Source of the DNA: an uncultured Dysosmobacter sp. | GTDB taxonomy: Bacteria > Bacillota > Clostridia > Oscillospirales > Oscillospiraceae | Assembly (NCBI GenBank): GCA_934636905.1 | Contig: CAKUBJ010000039.1 | Span: 1 to 15,223, forward strand | Length of the DNA stretch: 15,223 nucleotides | Reading direction: 5' to 3' | Shown here: piece after piece, positions 6,838-14,248 of the stretch | Layout of the letters: every line of letters starts with the position of its first letter | How positions within the stretch are numbered: the first letter of the stretch is position 1 | Position numbers and translations under genes: made by a program | Notes under the pieces: model-generated | Database searches by the model: none | What the model was told of the DNA's origin: nothing | Seen by the model: only the letters and a program-made list of their open reading frames with translations

Positions 6838-6865
6838 GGCAGATACGCCTGCCAGCGTGTCTGCC
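6838..6865. repeat. 11-bp hairpin between two divergent promoters
   Basis: GGCAGATACGC (6838-6848) pairs with GCGTGTCTGCC (6855-6865), with one wobble pair and a 6-nt loop. On the minus strand it is followed by TTTATTAATC, terminator-like. It lies upstream of both the leftward ribU promoter and the rightward SLOG-gene promoter, so it does not end any gene visible here. It may insulate the two or bind a regulator. Confidence 0.5.
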
Positions 6866-6890
6866 CTTGTTCATTGATGATATTTTATGC

Positions 6891-6919
6891 TTTACAAAAA
6901 AGAACAGATGTTCTATAAT
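6891..6919 (+). promoter_or_regulatory. Sigma-A promoter of the SLOG-family gene
   Basis: -35 TTTACA (6891-6896), 17-base spacer, -10 TATAAT (6914-6919), a perfect -10. The predicted start is near 6926, giving a leader of about 24 bases that contains the AGGAGGTG ribosome site. Confidence 0.8.
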
Positions 6920-6949
6920 GGAAAGCATGAATGGGGAGGAGGTGAGAGG

Positions 6950-7471
6950 ATGCCTGCCAGACAGGAATCCTGCTGCTTTACGGGGCACCGCCCCGCCAAG
7001 CTGCCCTGGGGTTACGACGAGTCGGACCCCCGCTGCGTGGAACTGAAGCGGCGGATTGCCGATGCGGTGCTGCTGGCCTATCAGGAGGGGTACCGGCACT
7101 TCCTCTGCGGCATGGCGCAGGGGTGCGACCTCTATTTCTGCGAAGCGGTGCTGGCTCTGCGGGAACGGTACCCGGAAATCACCGTGGAAGCCGCCATCCC
7201 CTGTCCCACCCAGGCAGACGCGTGGCCTGAGGCGCAGCAGCAGCGCTATCGGGAGCTGACTGCCCGGTGCGATTTGGAAACCATGGTGTCGGATGCCTAT
7301 TCTCCCGCCTGTATGCAGCGGCGGGACCGCTATATGGTGGATCATTCCATGCTGCTGATTGCCGCCTTTGACGGCACCGCCGGCGGTACCCGCTACACGG
7401 TGGAATATGCCCTGCGGCGGGGGATTGAGATTCTGGACGTGTCCATCCCCACGGAGCCGTCGGAGGGCTGA
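6950..7471 (+). CDS. SLOG-family (DUF1273/YpsA-like) protein
   Basis: 173 aa. The fold appears to be the Rossmann-like SLOG family, which contains YpsA of Bacillus and proteins sensing or processing nucleotide-derived ligands. Diagnostic parts are the opening CCFTGHRPAKLPWG (residues 8-21), glycine-rich FLCGMAQGCD (51-60) at the expected ligand-binding position, PCPTQADAWP (84-93) and LLIAAFDGTAGGTRYTVEYA (135-154). The ATG at 6950 is preferred because AGGAGGTG is just upstream; an earlier in-frame ATG at 6887 lies upstream of the predicted transcription start. It is monocistronic, with a strong promoter, and convergent with the YjjG-like gene. Biochemical role is unknown: YpsA has been linked to Firmicute cell division, but nothing here ties it to a defence or signalling module. 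Confidence 0.85.
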   Translation: MPARQESCCFTGHRPAKLPWGYDESDPRCVELKRRIADAVLLAYQEGYRHFLCGMAQGCDLYFCEAVLALRERYPEITVEAAIPCPTQADAWPEAQQQRYRELTARCDLETMVSDAYSPACMQRRDRYMVDHSMLLIAAFDGTAGGTRYTVEYALRRGIEILDVSIPTEPSEG

Positions 7472-7480
7472 CGCCCTCCG
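7461..7480. terminator. Hairpin spanning the SLOG-gene stop codon
   Basis: CGGAGGGC (7461-7468) pairs with GCCCTCCG (7473-7480); the 4-nt loop holds the TGA stop (7469-7471). There is no U-tract, so intrinsic termination would be weak. It sits in the 20-base gap between two convergent genes and may help end both transcripts. Confidence 0.35.
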
Positions 7481-7491
7481 GACAGCCGGGC

Positions 7492-8181
7492 TTACCGGAT
7501 GGACGCCAGCAGCGGCGGCAGTTCCGCCAGCCCATGGACGGTGTATTCCGGGCGGATGTCCGGGCGGGGCGCTTTCCCGTGAGGATTGAACCAGACGGTG
7601 TGCAGCCCGGCGTTCAGACCGCCCCGGATGTCGGAGGTCAGGCTATCCCCCACCATGACGGCCTCCTCCGGACGGAAATCCGGAATGACGGCGGCGCAGG
7701 CGTCGAAAAATCCGCGGGAGGGCTTGTCGGCGCCCAGTTCCTCGGAGATGAAGATACCCCGGAAGAAGGGGCGGATGCCGGCATCGTCCAGCCGGGGATT
7801 CTGCACGGCGGAAGCGCCGTTGGAGGCGAGATACAGCGCGTAACGGGGAGAGAGTTCCTTCAGAAGTTGCTCCGCCCCGGGAATGAATGCGTGCTGCCGG
7901 GACAGCAGGTACTCGTACCGGTCGTTGACGGCGGCGCCGCTGTGGGACACCCCCAGTTCCCGGAACAGCTGCTCAAAGCGCTGCACCAGTACCTCCTCCC
8001 GGGTGAGACGTCCCTCCTCCAGCAGTTCCCAGTGGGCGATGTTGATGAGGTGGTAGCGGTCTAAGACCGCCTCCGTGGGCGGGATGCCGATTTCCCGCAG
8101 TGCCTGCGACAGGGCGGCGGCTTCCCCGGCGGTGAAATTCAGGATGGTGTCATCCAAATCCAAAAAGATGTGCTTGATCAT
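7492..8181 (-). CDS. yjjG: YjjG-family HAD hydrolase (noncanonical pyrimidine nucleotidase)
   Basis: 229 aa, the usual size. HAD motif I is FLDLDD (D8 nucleophile, D10 acid/base), motif II ASNG (S120-N121), motif III K153 in GADKPS, motif IV GDSLTSD (178-184). The cap after motif I and the LTSDIRGGLNAG...WFNP pattern fit YjjG, which dephosphorylates non-standard and normal pyrimidine nucleoside monophosphates and so cleans the nucleotide pool in the cytoplasm. The ATG at 8181 follows AGGAG at 6-base spacing; seven extra residues upstream in frame lack a ribosome site. It is divergent from the XRE regulator and convergent with the SLOG gene. A closely related HAD phosphatase with another small phosphomonoester substrate cannot be ruled out. 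Confidence 0.88.
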   Translation of the reverse strand: MIKHIFLDLDDTILNFTAGEAAALSQALREIGIPPTEAVLDRYHLINIAHWELLEEGRLTREEVLVQRFEQLFRELGVSHSGAAVNDRYEYLLSRQHAFIPGAEQLLKELSPRYALYLASNGASAVQNPRLDDAGIRPFFRGIFISEELGADKPSRGFFDACAAVIPDFRPEEAVMVGDSLTSDIRGGLNAGLHTVWFNPHGKAPRPDIRPEYTVHGLAELPPLLASIR

Positions 8182-8214
8182 GGCGGACTCCTGTAAGGTC
8201 AAGATTTTGAGTAT

Positions 8215-8243
8215 AGTTTACCGGATTTCTGCCGTTTCCGCAA
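8215..8243 (-). promoter_or_regulatory. Possible promoter of the yjjG-like gene
   Basis: Minus strand: TTGCGG (8238-8243), 17-base spacer, TAAACT (8215-8220); a TATACT (8210-8215) follows immediately and could serve as the -10 with a poorer -35. The spacer lies inside a 20-base sequence that also occurs upstream of ssnA. Confidence 0.4.
8222..8241. repeat. 20-base exact repeat, copy 1 (second copy 14288-14307)
   Basis: CGGATTTCTGCCGTTTCCGC occurs here and at 14288-14307 in the same orientation, both times just upstream of a minus-strand gene. It is bounded by CGG and CGC and may be a shared regulator site or the remnant of a dispersed repeat. Confidence 0.7.
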
Positions 8244-8293
8244 GATGTTTGTCAAATGTTGCGTTTGGTTGCGGCTTTGGAAGGTTGCCGCGG

Positions 8294-8322
8294 TGGACTT
8301 GCGGGACGTTTTCTGATAAGAT
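8294..8322 (+). promoter_or_regulatory. Possible weak promoter of the XRE regulator gene
   Basis: TGGACT (8294-8299), 17-base spacer, TAAGAT (8317-8322): four of six matches in each box, correctly spaced, 30 bases before the start codon. It is the best candidate in the short divergent intergenic region. Confidence 0.4.
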
Positions 8323-8351
8323 GAGGGCAGAACGACAGGGAGGAAGCGCCT

Positions 8352-8987
8352 ATGACTTTTTCGGAAAAGCTGATGCGCCTGCGGAAGCGGGAGGGACTCA
8401 GTCAGGAGGAACTGGCCGCCTATCTGGAGGTTTCCCGGCAGGCGGTGTCCCGCTGGGAACAGGGGACGGCGCTGCCGGATGCAGGAAACCTGCGGAAGCT
8501 GCGGCAGCGGTTCTCCGTCAGCATCGACTGGCTGCTGACGGAGGAGCAGGGCTGGGAAGCACTGGGGGACGGCGCACCCTCCGGCATCGTGCCTACGGCA
8601 GAAGCGGCACAGGCCGTGCCGGAACCTGCGCGGAATGACGGGAGAAGACCTGTTTGGCCATGGGCGATTCCTCTGGGAATATCCGGATTGGGATTACTGC
8701 TCCTTGGTATTTTTTCTTCCGTTTTCCCGGCGGAATATGTGATTGGCGCAGCGATGGAAGTTGGGAAAGAAGCTGTGCCGGCAGAGGTATATACAGGCTT
8801 GGCGGGCTTTCTGAAGTGCAACCGTCTGGAATGGCTGTTCTGGCTGTGCCTTGTGATGGCCGTCGGGAGCCTTGCGGCAGGACTGTGGCAGGCGGGGGTT
8901 ATCCGATGGCTTCGGGCACCGGCACAGCTGCCGGAAAAAGGCGGAACAGGGCAGGATGCCGGGCATGAATCCGGAAATCCGGGTTGA
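8352..8987 (+). CDS. XRE-family transcriptional regulator with C-terminal membrane segments
   Basis: 211 aa. Residues 2-62 are a classical XRE/Cro-type helix-turn-helix (FSEKLMRLRKREGLSQEELA, then VSRQAVSRWEQGTALPD), followed by a Pro/Ala-rich linker (about 70-100). Two hydrophobic stretches follow, roughly 103-125 and 160-182, joined by a polar loop, and a hydrophilic tail. The protein therefore looks like a membrane-anchored repressor, an arrangement common in Firmicutes. GGGAGGAAG is a good ribosome site for the ATG at 8352. The gene is divergent from the yjjG-like gene and followed after 63 bases by the histidine phosphatase in the same direction, probably on the same transcript. Targets and signal cannot be read from the sequence; the adjacent divergent promoter is a natural guess. 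Confidence 0.88.
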   Translation: MTFSEKLMRLRKREGLSQEELAAYLEVSRQAVSRWEQGTALPDAGNLRKLRQRFSVSIDWLLTEEQGWEALGDGAPSGIVPTAEAAQAVPEPARNDGRRPVWPWAIPLGISGLGLLLLGIFSSVFPAEYVIGAAMEVGKEAVPAEVYTGLAGFLKCNRLEWLFWLCLVMAVGSLAAGLWQAGVIRWLRAPAQLPEKGGTGQDAGHESGNPG

Positions 8988-9050
8988 CTTCTGCGGTCAG
9001 TGCCGTCATAATAGTCGGTGATTGCAGCAGGGAAGGATTTGAGAACGGAT

Positions 9051-9602
9051 ATGCTTTACATCATGCGGCACGGGAGAACGGCGTGGAATGCCGCGCATCG
9101 GTTACAGGGAAAGACGGATGTGCCCCTCAGTGAGGAGGGGAGAGAAACGGCGGCGGAGGCCGGGGAACGGTACCGGGACACGCATTTCGACGTATGCTTC
9201 TGCTCTCCCCTGATCCGCGCAAGGGAAACGGCGGCGCTTCTGCTGTGGGGGCGGGATGTCCCCATTGTGGAGGACGCCAGACTGGAAGAGATGGGCTTCG
9301 GCATCTGCGAGGGGACGTCGGACTTTGATAAAAACCCGGAAAGCCCCATATACCCGCTGTTTCATGCGCCGGAAATGTATGGAACCCCGGCGGAGGGCGG
9401 CGAAAGCCTTGCGGCACTGTTTGAGAGAACCGGGGCGTTTCTGAAAGAAGCGGTGGAACCGCAGCTGCGGCAGGGGAAGGACGTGCTGATCGTCGGCCAT
9501 GGCGCCATGAACGCCAGCATCATCTGCCGGATCCAGAACATTCCCCTGAAGGATTTCTGGAGTGTCAAAATGAAAAACGCGGAACTGCTGCGGCTGATCT
9601 GA
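9051..9602 (+). CDS. Histidine phosphatase family protein (phosphoglycerate-mutase-like)
   Basis: 183 aa. The N-terminal LYIMRHGRT carries the catalytic R6-H7 of the histidine phosphatase superfamily. SPLIRARET (52-60) provides the second arginine, E79/E80 in LEEMGFG the likely acid, and H150 in VGHGAM the second catalytic histidine. Sequence and length resemble GpmB/CobC-type phosphatases, but there are no cobalamin genes nearby, so the substrate is left open. The ATG at 9051 starts directly at the conserved strand; GGAAGG upstream is 14 bases away, rather far, and an in-frame GTG at 9018 or TTG at 9039 is a less likely start. It is probably co-transcribed with the XRE regulator, and ends just before a strong bidirectional terminator. 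Confidence 0.88.
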   Translation: MLYIMRHGRTAWNAAHRLQGKTDVPLSEEGRETAAEAGERYRDTHFDVCFCSPLIRARETAALLLWGRDVPIVEDARLEEMGFGICEGTSDFDKNPESPIYPLFHAPEMYGTPAEGGESLAALFERTGAFLKEAVEPQLRQGKDVLIVGHGAMNASIICRIQNIPLKDFWSVKMKNAELLRLI

Positions 9603-9638
9603 GTATGGCTGCGCTGCCGGAATGGACAAAGAGACGAA

Positions 9639-9676
9639 AAAACGTCCCCGTATGAGGTGTCATACGGGGACGTTTT
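9639..9676. terminator. Bidirectional intrinsic terminator
   Basis: AAAACGTCCCCGTATGA (9639-9655) and TCATACGGGGACGTTTT (9660-9676) form a perfect 17-bp stem with a 4-nt GGTG loop. A and T tracts flank it, so it works on both strands. It separates the histidine phosphatase gene (+) from the convergent ygfK-like gene (-), whose stop codon lies 110 bases to the right. Confidence 0.92.
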
Positions 9677-9785
9677 GCCGGTTTTATCGATGATTCAGAG
9701 GACAAAAACATGGGAAACACTGTAAAGTAAATTTCCTTGCAAACGACTGAAATAAAAGGAATGATAAAACTAAAGGGTGCCTTTG

Positions 9786-12737
9786 TTACAGCAGATAGGC
9801 ATATTCCCCCAGCACCGTCAGGATGAAGGTTTCCACGTCGGCGGGCAGGTCGTTCTGACCGTCCAGATCGGCCTCAAACACCCGGCCGTCCAGCCGCACC
9901 AGCACCTTTCGGCCGTCCAGCGGCAGAAAGCCCTGATTCTCCGGGCTTTCGTCGAAGCCCTCCCGGGTCAGGAACAGGGTGAACTTATTCCGGTAGGGGG
10001 CGGAATCGTAGGGGCAGAACACGGCGCAGTTGCCGCACTCGTTGCACATCCGATCCACATGGAGGATTTCGTGGCGGCCGTCCGGCAGGGCGACGACCAC
10101 GTTGGCCCGGTTGGGGCACACGTCGGCGCAGACCTGACAGACGGTATTGCAGTGGAGGCAACGCTCTCCCTCACACCCGGCCTTGGGCGGGCAGAGAATC
10201 CCCTTCCGGGCGATGGCGTCTTCCCGGGCGGCGTGGGCGTCCGCAGGGATGGCATATGCGTGGGCGCTGCCGATGACGGCGTCGGCAAAGGCCCGGGCAT
10301 CGGCAATGCCCTCCACCACGGTGGCAGGGCCACGCATGGCGTCACCGCCGGCAAAGACGTTTTCCAGATTGGTGCGGAAGCCGGGGAGGCCTCTGCCACT
10401 GACCTCAATGCCGTTGGCGGTGAAGAGGCTGCTGTCCACCTGCTCACCGACGGCGGCAATGACGGTGTCGCAGTCGATTTCCAGAAACTTCCCGGTGGGG
10501 ACGGGGCTGCGGCGTCCCTTTTCGTCGGGTGCTCCCAGCCGCATCTTCTCGCATTTCAGCCGGCCGTCCGCCTGCTCCACGGGGGCTGCCAGTTCCAGAA
10601 ATTCAACGCCCTCGTCCATGGCCAGCGCCAGTTCCTCGGCGTCGGCGGGCATATATTTCTTCGTCCGGCGGTAGACCAGCGTGGAGGACAGCGCCCCAGC
10701 CCGGAGGGCGGCACGGGCGGCGTCCATGGCGGTGTTGCCGCCGCCCACTACGGCCACATGACCCAGCGAAACCTCTTTTTCTGCCTTCAAATCCCGCAGC
10801 CACTGAATCACCGGCACCACATTGCCGGGAATGTCCAGCTTTCCGGCTTTGCCGGCGCCTGCGGCGAAGAAAATGTGGGTGTATCCCATGGCTCTCAGTT
10901 CCGTTACGGAGGGGGCGGGGGTGTTCAGGCGCACCTCGGCGCTGTAGAACCGCATGAGGGCAATGTCCTTTTCCATGGCCTCCTCACTGATACGGAAGCC
11001 GGGAATCACCAGCCGGGGCACGCCTCCCAGCTTGTGGCTCTTTTCAAATACGGTGACGGGGATTCCCGCCCGCCCCAGAAAGTACGCTGCAGCAATACCG
11101 GTGGGGCCGCCGCCGATGATGGCGGCCTTCCGACCGTCCGTCACCGGCTCCGGCTTTTTCAGGGAGGCCGTCAGGGCGTCATATCCACGCTCCGCCGCCA
11201 GCAGCTTGGTTTCGCGGATTTGGACGGGGTCGTCATAATAGTTCCGGGTGCACTTGGTCTGGCAGCGGTGGGCGCAGATGGTGCCGGTGGTGAAGGGCAG
11301 GGGGTTCTTCTCCGTGATGAGAGCCAGCGCCTCGGCATACTTCCCCTTGCGGCACAGTTCAATGTACTCCGGAATATCCTGCCGGATGGGGCAGCCGCCC
11401 TCGCAGGGGGCGGTGAAGCAGTCCAGCAGCGGCACCTTTTCCGTCAGCTTTCGCCGGGGCAGGGGCTTGATGTCCTTGAGATGGTACCTGTCCCGCCGGG
11501 CGGACAGCGCCAGCGCGTCGATGCCCAGTACGTCCACGCCGGTGAAGGGCCGGAAGTCCATCCTGTCCAGAATTTCCCCAATCTGGGTGAAGCGCTGGTA
11601 GCCGCCGGGCTTCAGCTCCGTAGTGGCCATGGTAATGGGCCAGATGCCGCAGGCAAACAGCTTGTCGATGTTGAAGGCGTCGGCGCCGCCGGCATAGGAA
11701 AGCCGCAGCCTGCCGCCGAATTCCCGGCTCAGCCGGGCGGCCATGGTGGTGGTGAGAGGGAAGAGGCTCTTGCCCGCCATGTACATTTCCCCACTGGGCA
11801 GTTCGTTCTGCTTGACGTCCACCGGGAAGGTGTTGCTGAGCTTCAGGCCAAATTCCAGCCCCCGGTCTGCCGCCAGCTTTTCCAGCCGGCGGAACATGGG
11901 CACGGCGTCTTTGTATTGCAAATCCTCTTTGAAATGGTGGTCGTCAAAGGCAATGTAATCGTAGCCCATCTCGTCCAGAATGGAGCGGGCGGTTTCATAG
12001 CCCAGAAGAGTGGGGTTGCACTTGACAAAGGTGTGGAGATCCTTCTCCGTAATCAGGTAGGAGGCGATGCGCTCAATCTCCTCCGGCGGGCAGCCGTGGA
12101 GGGTGGAAAGGGTCACGGAGCGGGAAATCCGGGGGGAAATGCCGTCAATATAGGCACTCTCCTCCGGGAAGAGGTCATGGAGGACGGCAATGCACTCCTT
12201 GAAAATGGGGATTTCGGCGGCGTTCATCATGCCGTTCAGGAAGGTGTCCACCTTTTCACCCCGGATACCCTCCAGATCATAACCCACGGACATATTGAAC
12301 ACGAAGCCGTCGGGATTGCCCAGACCGTACAGCCGGGCCATCATCTTGCAGGCGCACCACGCCTTGACGTATTCCTCAAAGGCCTGGGGCACCGTCAGTT
12401 CCGTGCTCCACTCGCAGTTGTAGCATTCGTCCTCCGCCAGAATGCAGGGGCGGCTGATGCAGGCGGCCAGTTCCGCGCCGTCCATTTTCTGGACGGTTTT
12501 CAGTTCAAAGAACCGGGCACCGCCGAAGTAGCCGGCTGCGATGTTCTGAGCCAGCTGGGTGTTGGGGCCGGCGGCGGGGCCAAAGGGGGTTTCGATGGTT
12601 TCCCCGAAGATGGGCAGGGTTTTTCCGCTGGGGCGGAAGGGGCGATGGACACCGAACACGGAGCCTTCCCGGGCGTATTCCGTGGTGATCCACGTCATCA
12701 GCTGCCGGAAGGGGATGGGGGTCATTAACTCAGACAT
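9786..12737 (-). CDS. ygfK: YgfK-like flavin/iron-sulfur oxidoreductase (annotated putative selenate reductase subunit)
   Basis: 983 aa, close to E. coli YgfK. The N-terminal 400 residues resemble a dihydroorotate-dehydrogenase-like barrel (GPAAGPNTQLAQNI, FFELKTVQ, TLSTLHGCPPEEI, LSYAGGADAFN). Next is a GltD-type iron-sulfur segment (Cys440, 445, 449, 488, 492, 496), then an FAD site, AIIGGGPTGIAAA (539-551), and an NAD(P)H site, VAVVGGGNTAMDAA (661-674). The C-terminal ferredoxin-like part has Cys860, 863, 867, 870, 874 and a CxxCxxCxxxC set at 898-908. The ATG at 12737 has GAGGTG five bases upstream; a GTG two codons earlier is less likely. It follows ssnA by 24 bases, so the two are coupled. 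E. coli ygfK was linked genetically to selenate reduction, but relatives in anaerobes occur in purine/urate degradation clusters, so electron transfer in purine catabolism is my preferred role. Confidence 0.92.
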   Translation of the reverse strand: MSELMTPIPFRQLMTWITTEYAREGSVFGVHRPFRPSGKTLPIFGETIETPFGPAAGPNTQLAQNIAAGYFGGARFFELKTVQKMDGAELAACISRPCILAEDECYNCEWSTELTVPQAFEEYVKAWCACKMMARLYGLGNPDGFVFNMSVGYDLEGIRGEKVDTFLNGMMNAAEIPIFKECIAVLHDLFPEESAYIDGISPRISRSVTLSTLHGCPPEEIERIASYLITEKDLHTFVKCNPTLLGYETARSILDEMGYDYIAFDDHHFKEDLQYKDAVPMFRRLEKLAADRGLEFGLKLSNTFPVDVKQNELPSGEMYMAGKSLFPLTTTMAARLSREFGGRLRLSYAGGADAFNIDKLFACGIWPITMATTELKPGGYQRFTQIGEILDRMDFRPFTGVDVLGIDALALSARRDRYHLKDIKPLPRRKLTEKVPLLDCFTAPCEGGCPIRQDIPEYIELCRKGKYAEALALITEKNPLPFTTGTICAHRCQTKCTRNYYDDPVQIRETKLLAAERGYDALTASLKKPEPVTDGRKAAIIGGGPTGIAAAYFLGRAGIPVTVFEKSHKLGGVPRLVIPGFRISEEAMEKDIALMRFYSAEVRLNTPAPSVTELRAMGYTHIFFAAGAGKAGKLDIPGNVVPVIQWLRDLKAEKEVSLGHVAVVGGGNTAMDAARAALRAGALSSTLVYRRTKKYMPADAEELALAMDEGVEFLELAAPVEQADGRLKCEKMRLGAPDEKGRRSPVPTGKFLEIDCDTVIAAVGEQVDSSLFTANGIEVSGRGLPGFRTNLENVFAGGDAMRGPATVVEGIADARAFADAVIGSAHAYAIPADAHAAREDAIARKGILCPPKAGCEGERCLHCNTVCQVCADVCPNRANVVVALPDGRHEILHVDRMCNECGNCAVFCPYDSAPYRNKFTLFLTREGFDESPENQGFLPLDGRKVLVRLDGRVFEADLDGQNDLPADVETFILTVLGEYAYLL

Positions 12738-12761
12738 AGTCACACCTCATATCAGTTGGTT

Positions 12762-14105
12762 TTAATATTCCCTGTGGTTCAGACTGCCCCACAGCTTTTT
12801 GGCGGCTTCCAGAATGTGGGCGTTCTCCGCCTCCTCGTCAATGCCCACCAGCTGGCGATCCTGCATCAGCAGCTTGCCGGCGGCAATGGTGGTCTGGCAC
12901 TGGCGGCCGGTCATGCCGAAGATCATGTGGCCGTCGATATTCTCGTCAGAGAAGGGGGTGAAGGGCTTGTAGTCCATGACAATGATGTCCGCCGCAGCGT
13001 CGGCTTTCAGGACGCCCAGCTCATCGGGGAAGTATCTGGCGCCGATTTTCGCGTTGTTTTTGAAGAGCATATCCGTGACCTCGCACCAGCCCACGTTGGG
13101 CAGGCAGTTCTGACTCCGCTGGGAGCAGAGCGCCACCTTCAGGGATTCCAGCATATCATTGGTGTAGGCGTCGGTGCCCATGCCCAGCAGGATGCCCCGC
13201 TTGTAAAGCTGGAGCACCGGGCAGATGCCGATGGCGTTGCCCATGTTGCTCTCCGGGTTGTTCACCACCATGGTGCCGGTTTCGGCAAGGATCTCCATTT
13301 CGGCGGTGTTGACGTGAATGCAGTGGCCGAGAATGGTTTTCGACCCCAGAATCCCGTGATCCTGCAGGCGCTGCACCGGACGGCGGCCGTAGTTCTGAAG
13401 GCTGTCGTACACATCGTTCATGCCCTCGGAAACGTGGATGTGATAGCCGGTGCGGCCGTTGTTGGCCTCCACCATGCGGTCAAAGGTTCTGTCGGAGAGG
13501 GTGAACAGGGCGTGGCCGCCGAACATGGCCGCCAGCATGGGGTCCTTCCGCTGTTCGCACTCCGTGATGAAGTCGGCGTTTTCGGCAATGGCCTGCAAGC
13601 ACTTCTCCTCGCCGTCCCGGTCGGAAACCTCATAGCACAGGCAGGAGCGCAGCCCCAGACGCTTACTTTCCTCGGCGATGGTGTGGAGGGTACCGGGAAT
13701 CTCCCCGTAGCTGGCGTGGTGGTCAAAGATGGTGGTGACGCCCTGCTTGATGGAGTCCATGTAAAGGGCGGTGGCGCTGGCGCGGGTGCCGTCCATCATC
13801 AGATGGCGGTCGATGGCCCACCACGTTCCGTCCAGCACCTCGTAGAAATTGGTGGGGTTGTTGCCCACAATGGAAAGCCCCCGAGCCAGTGCGGAGTAGA
13901 TGTGGGTGTGGGCATTGATGAAGGCCGGCATGATGACGCCGCCTTTGGCATCGATGATCTCCGCATCCGGGTATTTTGCTCTCAGGGCGGCTTCCTCGCC
14001 TACCTCCACGATTTTTGTACCCTCGTAGGCTACGGCGCCGTGTTCATAGTATCCCTGCCCGTCAGGATCCCGGGTGATGAGCCGTCCGTTGGTAACCAGT
14101 GTCAT
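12762..14105 (-). CDS. ssnA: SsnA-like aminohydrolase (amidohydrolase superfamily)
   Basis: 447 aa, near the 442 aa I recall for E. coli SsnA. It is a metal-dependent cytosolic deaminase-type enzyme related to guanine deaminase, chlorohydrolases and methylthioadenosine deaminase. Metal and catalytic residues are visible: H66 and H68 in NAHTH, H224 with E227 in HIHVSE, H261 in LGHCIH and D312 in GTDAY. The ATG at 14105 has AAGGGGGA six bases upstream; a longer frame to 14204 would run through a terminator hairpin and has no ribosome site. It heads a two-gene operon with ygfK. Its leader (14106-14242) has an intrinsic terminator and an upstream folded domain, so transcript attenuation is likely. 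The substrate is unproven; a purine-ring compound is the most reasonable inference from the YgfK partnership. Confidence 0.92.
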   Translation of the reverse strand: MTLVTNGRLITRDPDGQGYYEHGAVAYEGTKIVEVGEEAALRAKYPDAEIIDAKGGVIMPAFINAHTHIYSALARGLSIVGNNPTNFYEVLDGTWWAIDRHLMMDGTRASATALYMDSIKQGVTTIFDHHASYGEIPGTLHTIAEESKRLGLRSCLCYEVSDRDGEEKCLQAIAENADFITECEQRKDPMLAAMFGGHALFTLSDRTFDRMVEANNGRTGYHIHVSEGMNDVYDSLQNYGRRPVQRLQDHGILGSKTILGHCIHVNTAEMEILAETGTMVVNNPESNMGNAIGICPVLQLYKRGILLGMGTDAYTNDMLESLKVALCSQRSQNCLPNVGWCEVTDMLFKNNAKIGARYFPDELGVLKADAAADIIVMDYKPFTPFSDENIDGHMIFGMTGRQCQTTIAAGKLLMQDRQLVGIDEEAENAHILEAAKKLWGSLNHREY

Positions 14106-14127
14106 AATGCGTCCCCCTTTGAAATTG

Positions 14128-14159
14128 ATAAAAGAAAAGGCGTTCCGATGGTTCGGAAC
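14128..14159 (-). terminator. Intrinsic terminator inside the ssnA leader (attenuator)
   Basis: On the minus strand GTTCCGA pairs with TCGGAAC (plus-strand arms 14142-14148 and 14153-14159, 4-nt loop), followed by GCCTTTTCTTTTATC. It lies between the ssnA promoter and the ssnA ribosome site, so every ssnA transcript must read through it. No other gene upstream needs it: the promoter is only about 90 bases away. Confidence 0.8.
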
Positions 14160-14168
14160 ACCTGCCGC

Positions 14169-14228
14169 GCAAAGGAGACAGGTGCCAGCCCGTGCGCACG
14201 GCACTCCGTTGCAGCTGTCTTTCTTTGC
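14169..14228 (-). promoter_or_regulatory. Candidate riboswitch-like aptamer in the ssnA leader, class unknown
   Basis: Three nested helices can form on the minus strand. P1 is GCAAAG with CTTTGC (14223-14228 / 14169-14174). P2 is AGACAG with CTGTCT (14215-14220 / 14176-14181). P3 is GTGCC with GGCAC (14200-14204 / 14182-14186). A 10-base bulge (CTGCAACGGA) lies on the 5' side between P2 and P3, and a 13-base loop caps P3. An alternative pairing of CACCTG (14179-14184) with CAGGTG (14159-14164) would break P2 and P3 and touch the terminator stem. It does not match the purine, FMN, TPP, SAM, tetrahydrofolate, preQ1 or guanidine classes as I know them. Function as a ligand sensor is inference. 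Confidence 0.5.
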
Positions 14229-14248
14229 AGTTCTTTACTTGCACCTCC

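Noticed and set aside
6950..7471. SLOG protein as part of an antiphage defence system
   Set aside because: SLOG domains occur in some defence systems, but here the gene is a single unit next to housekeeping genes with no effector, nuclease or cyclase neighbour.
9051..9602. Histidine phosphatase as cobalamin CobC
   Set aside because: No cobalamin genes or cobalamin riboswitch are nearby; the family is too broad to assign this substrate.
9777..12728. Very long plus-strand open frame (983 codons) opposite ygfK
   Set aside because: It is antisense to a gene with unmistakable YgfK domains, its product is low-complexity (Gly/His/Gln/Val-rich) without a known domain, and it lacks a promoter and a ribosome site. 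Long shadow frames are expected in GC-rich DNA.
14106..14242. Known purine, tetrahydrofolate or molybdenum-cofactor riboswitch upstream of ssnA
   Set aside because: The conserved core segments of these classes as I know them are not present. A formal Rfam scan could overturn this.
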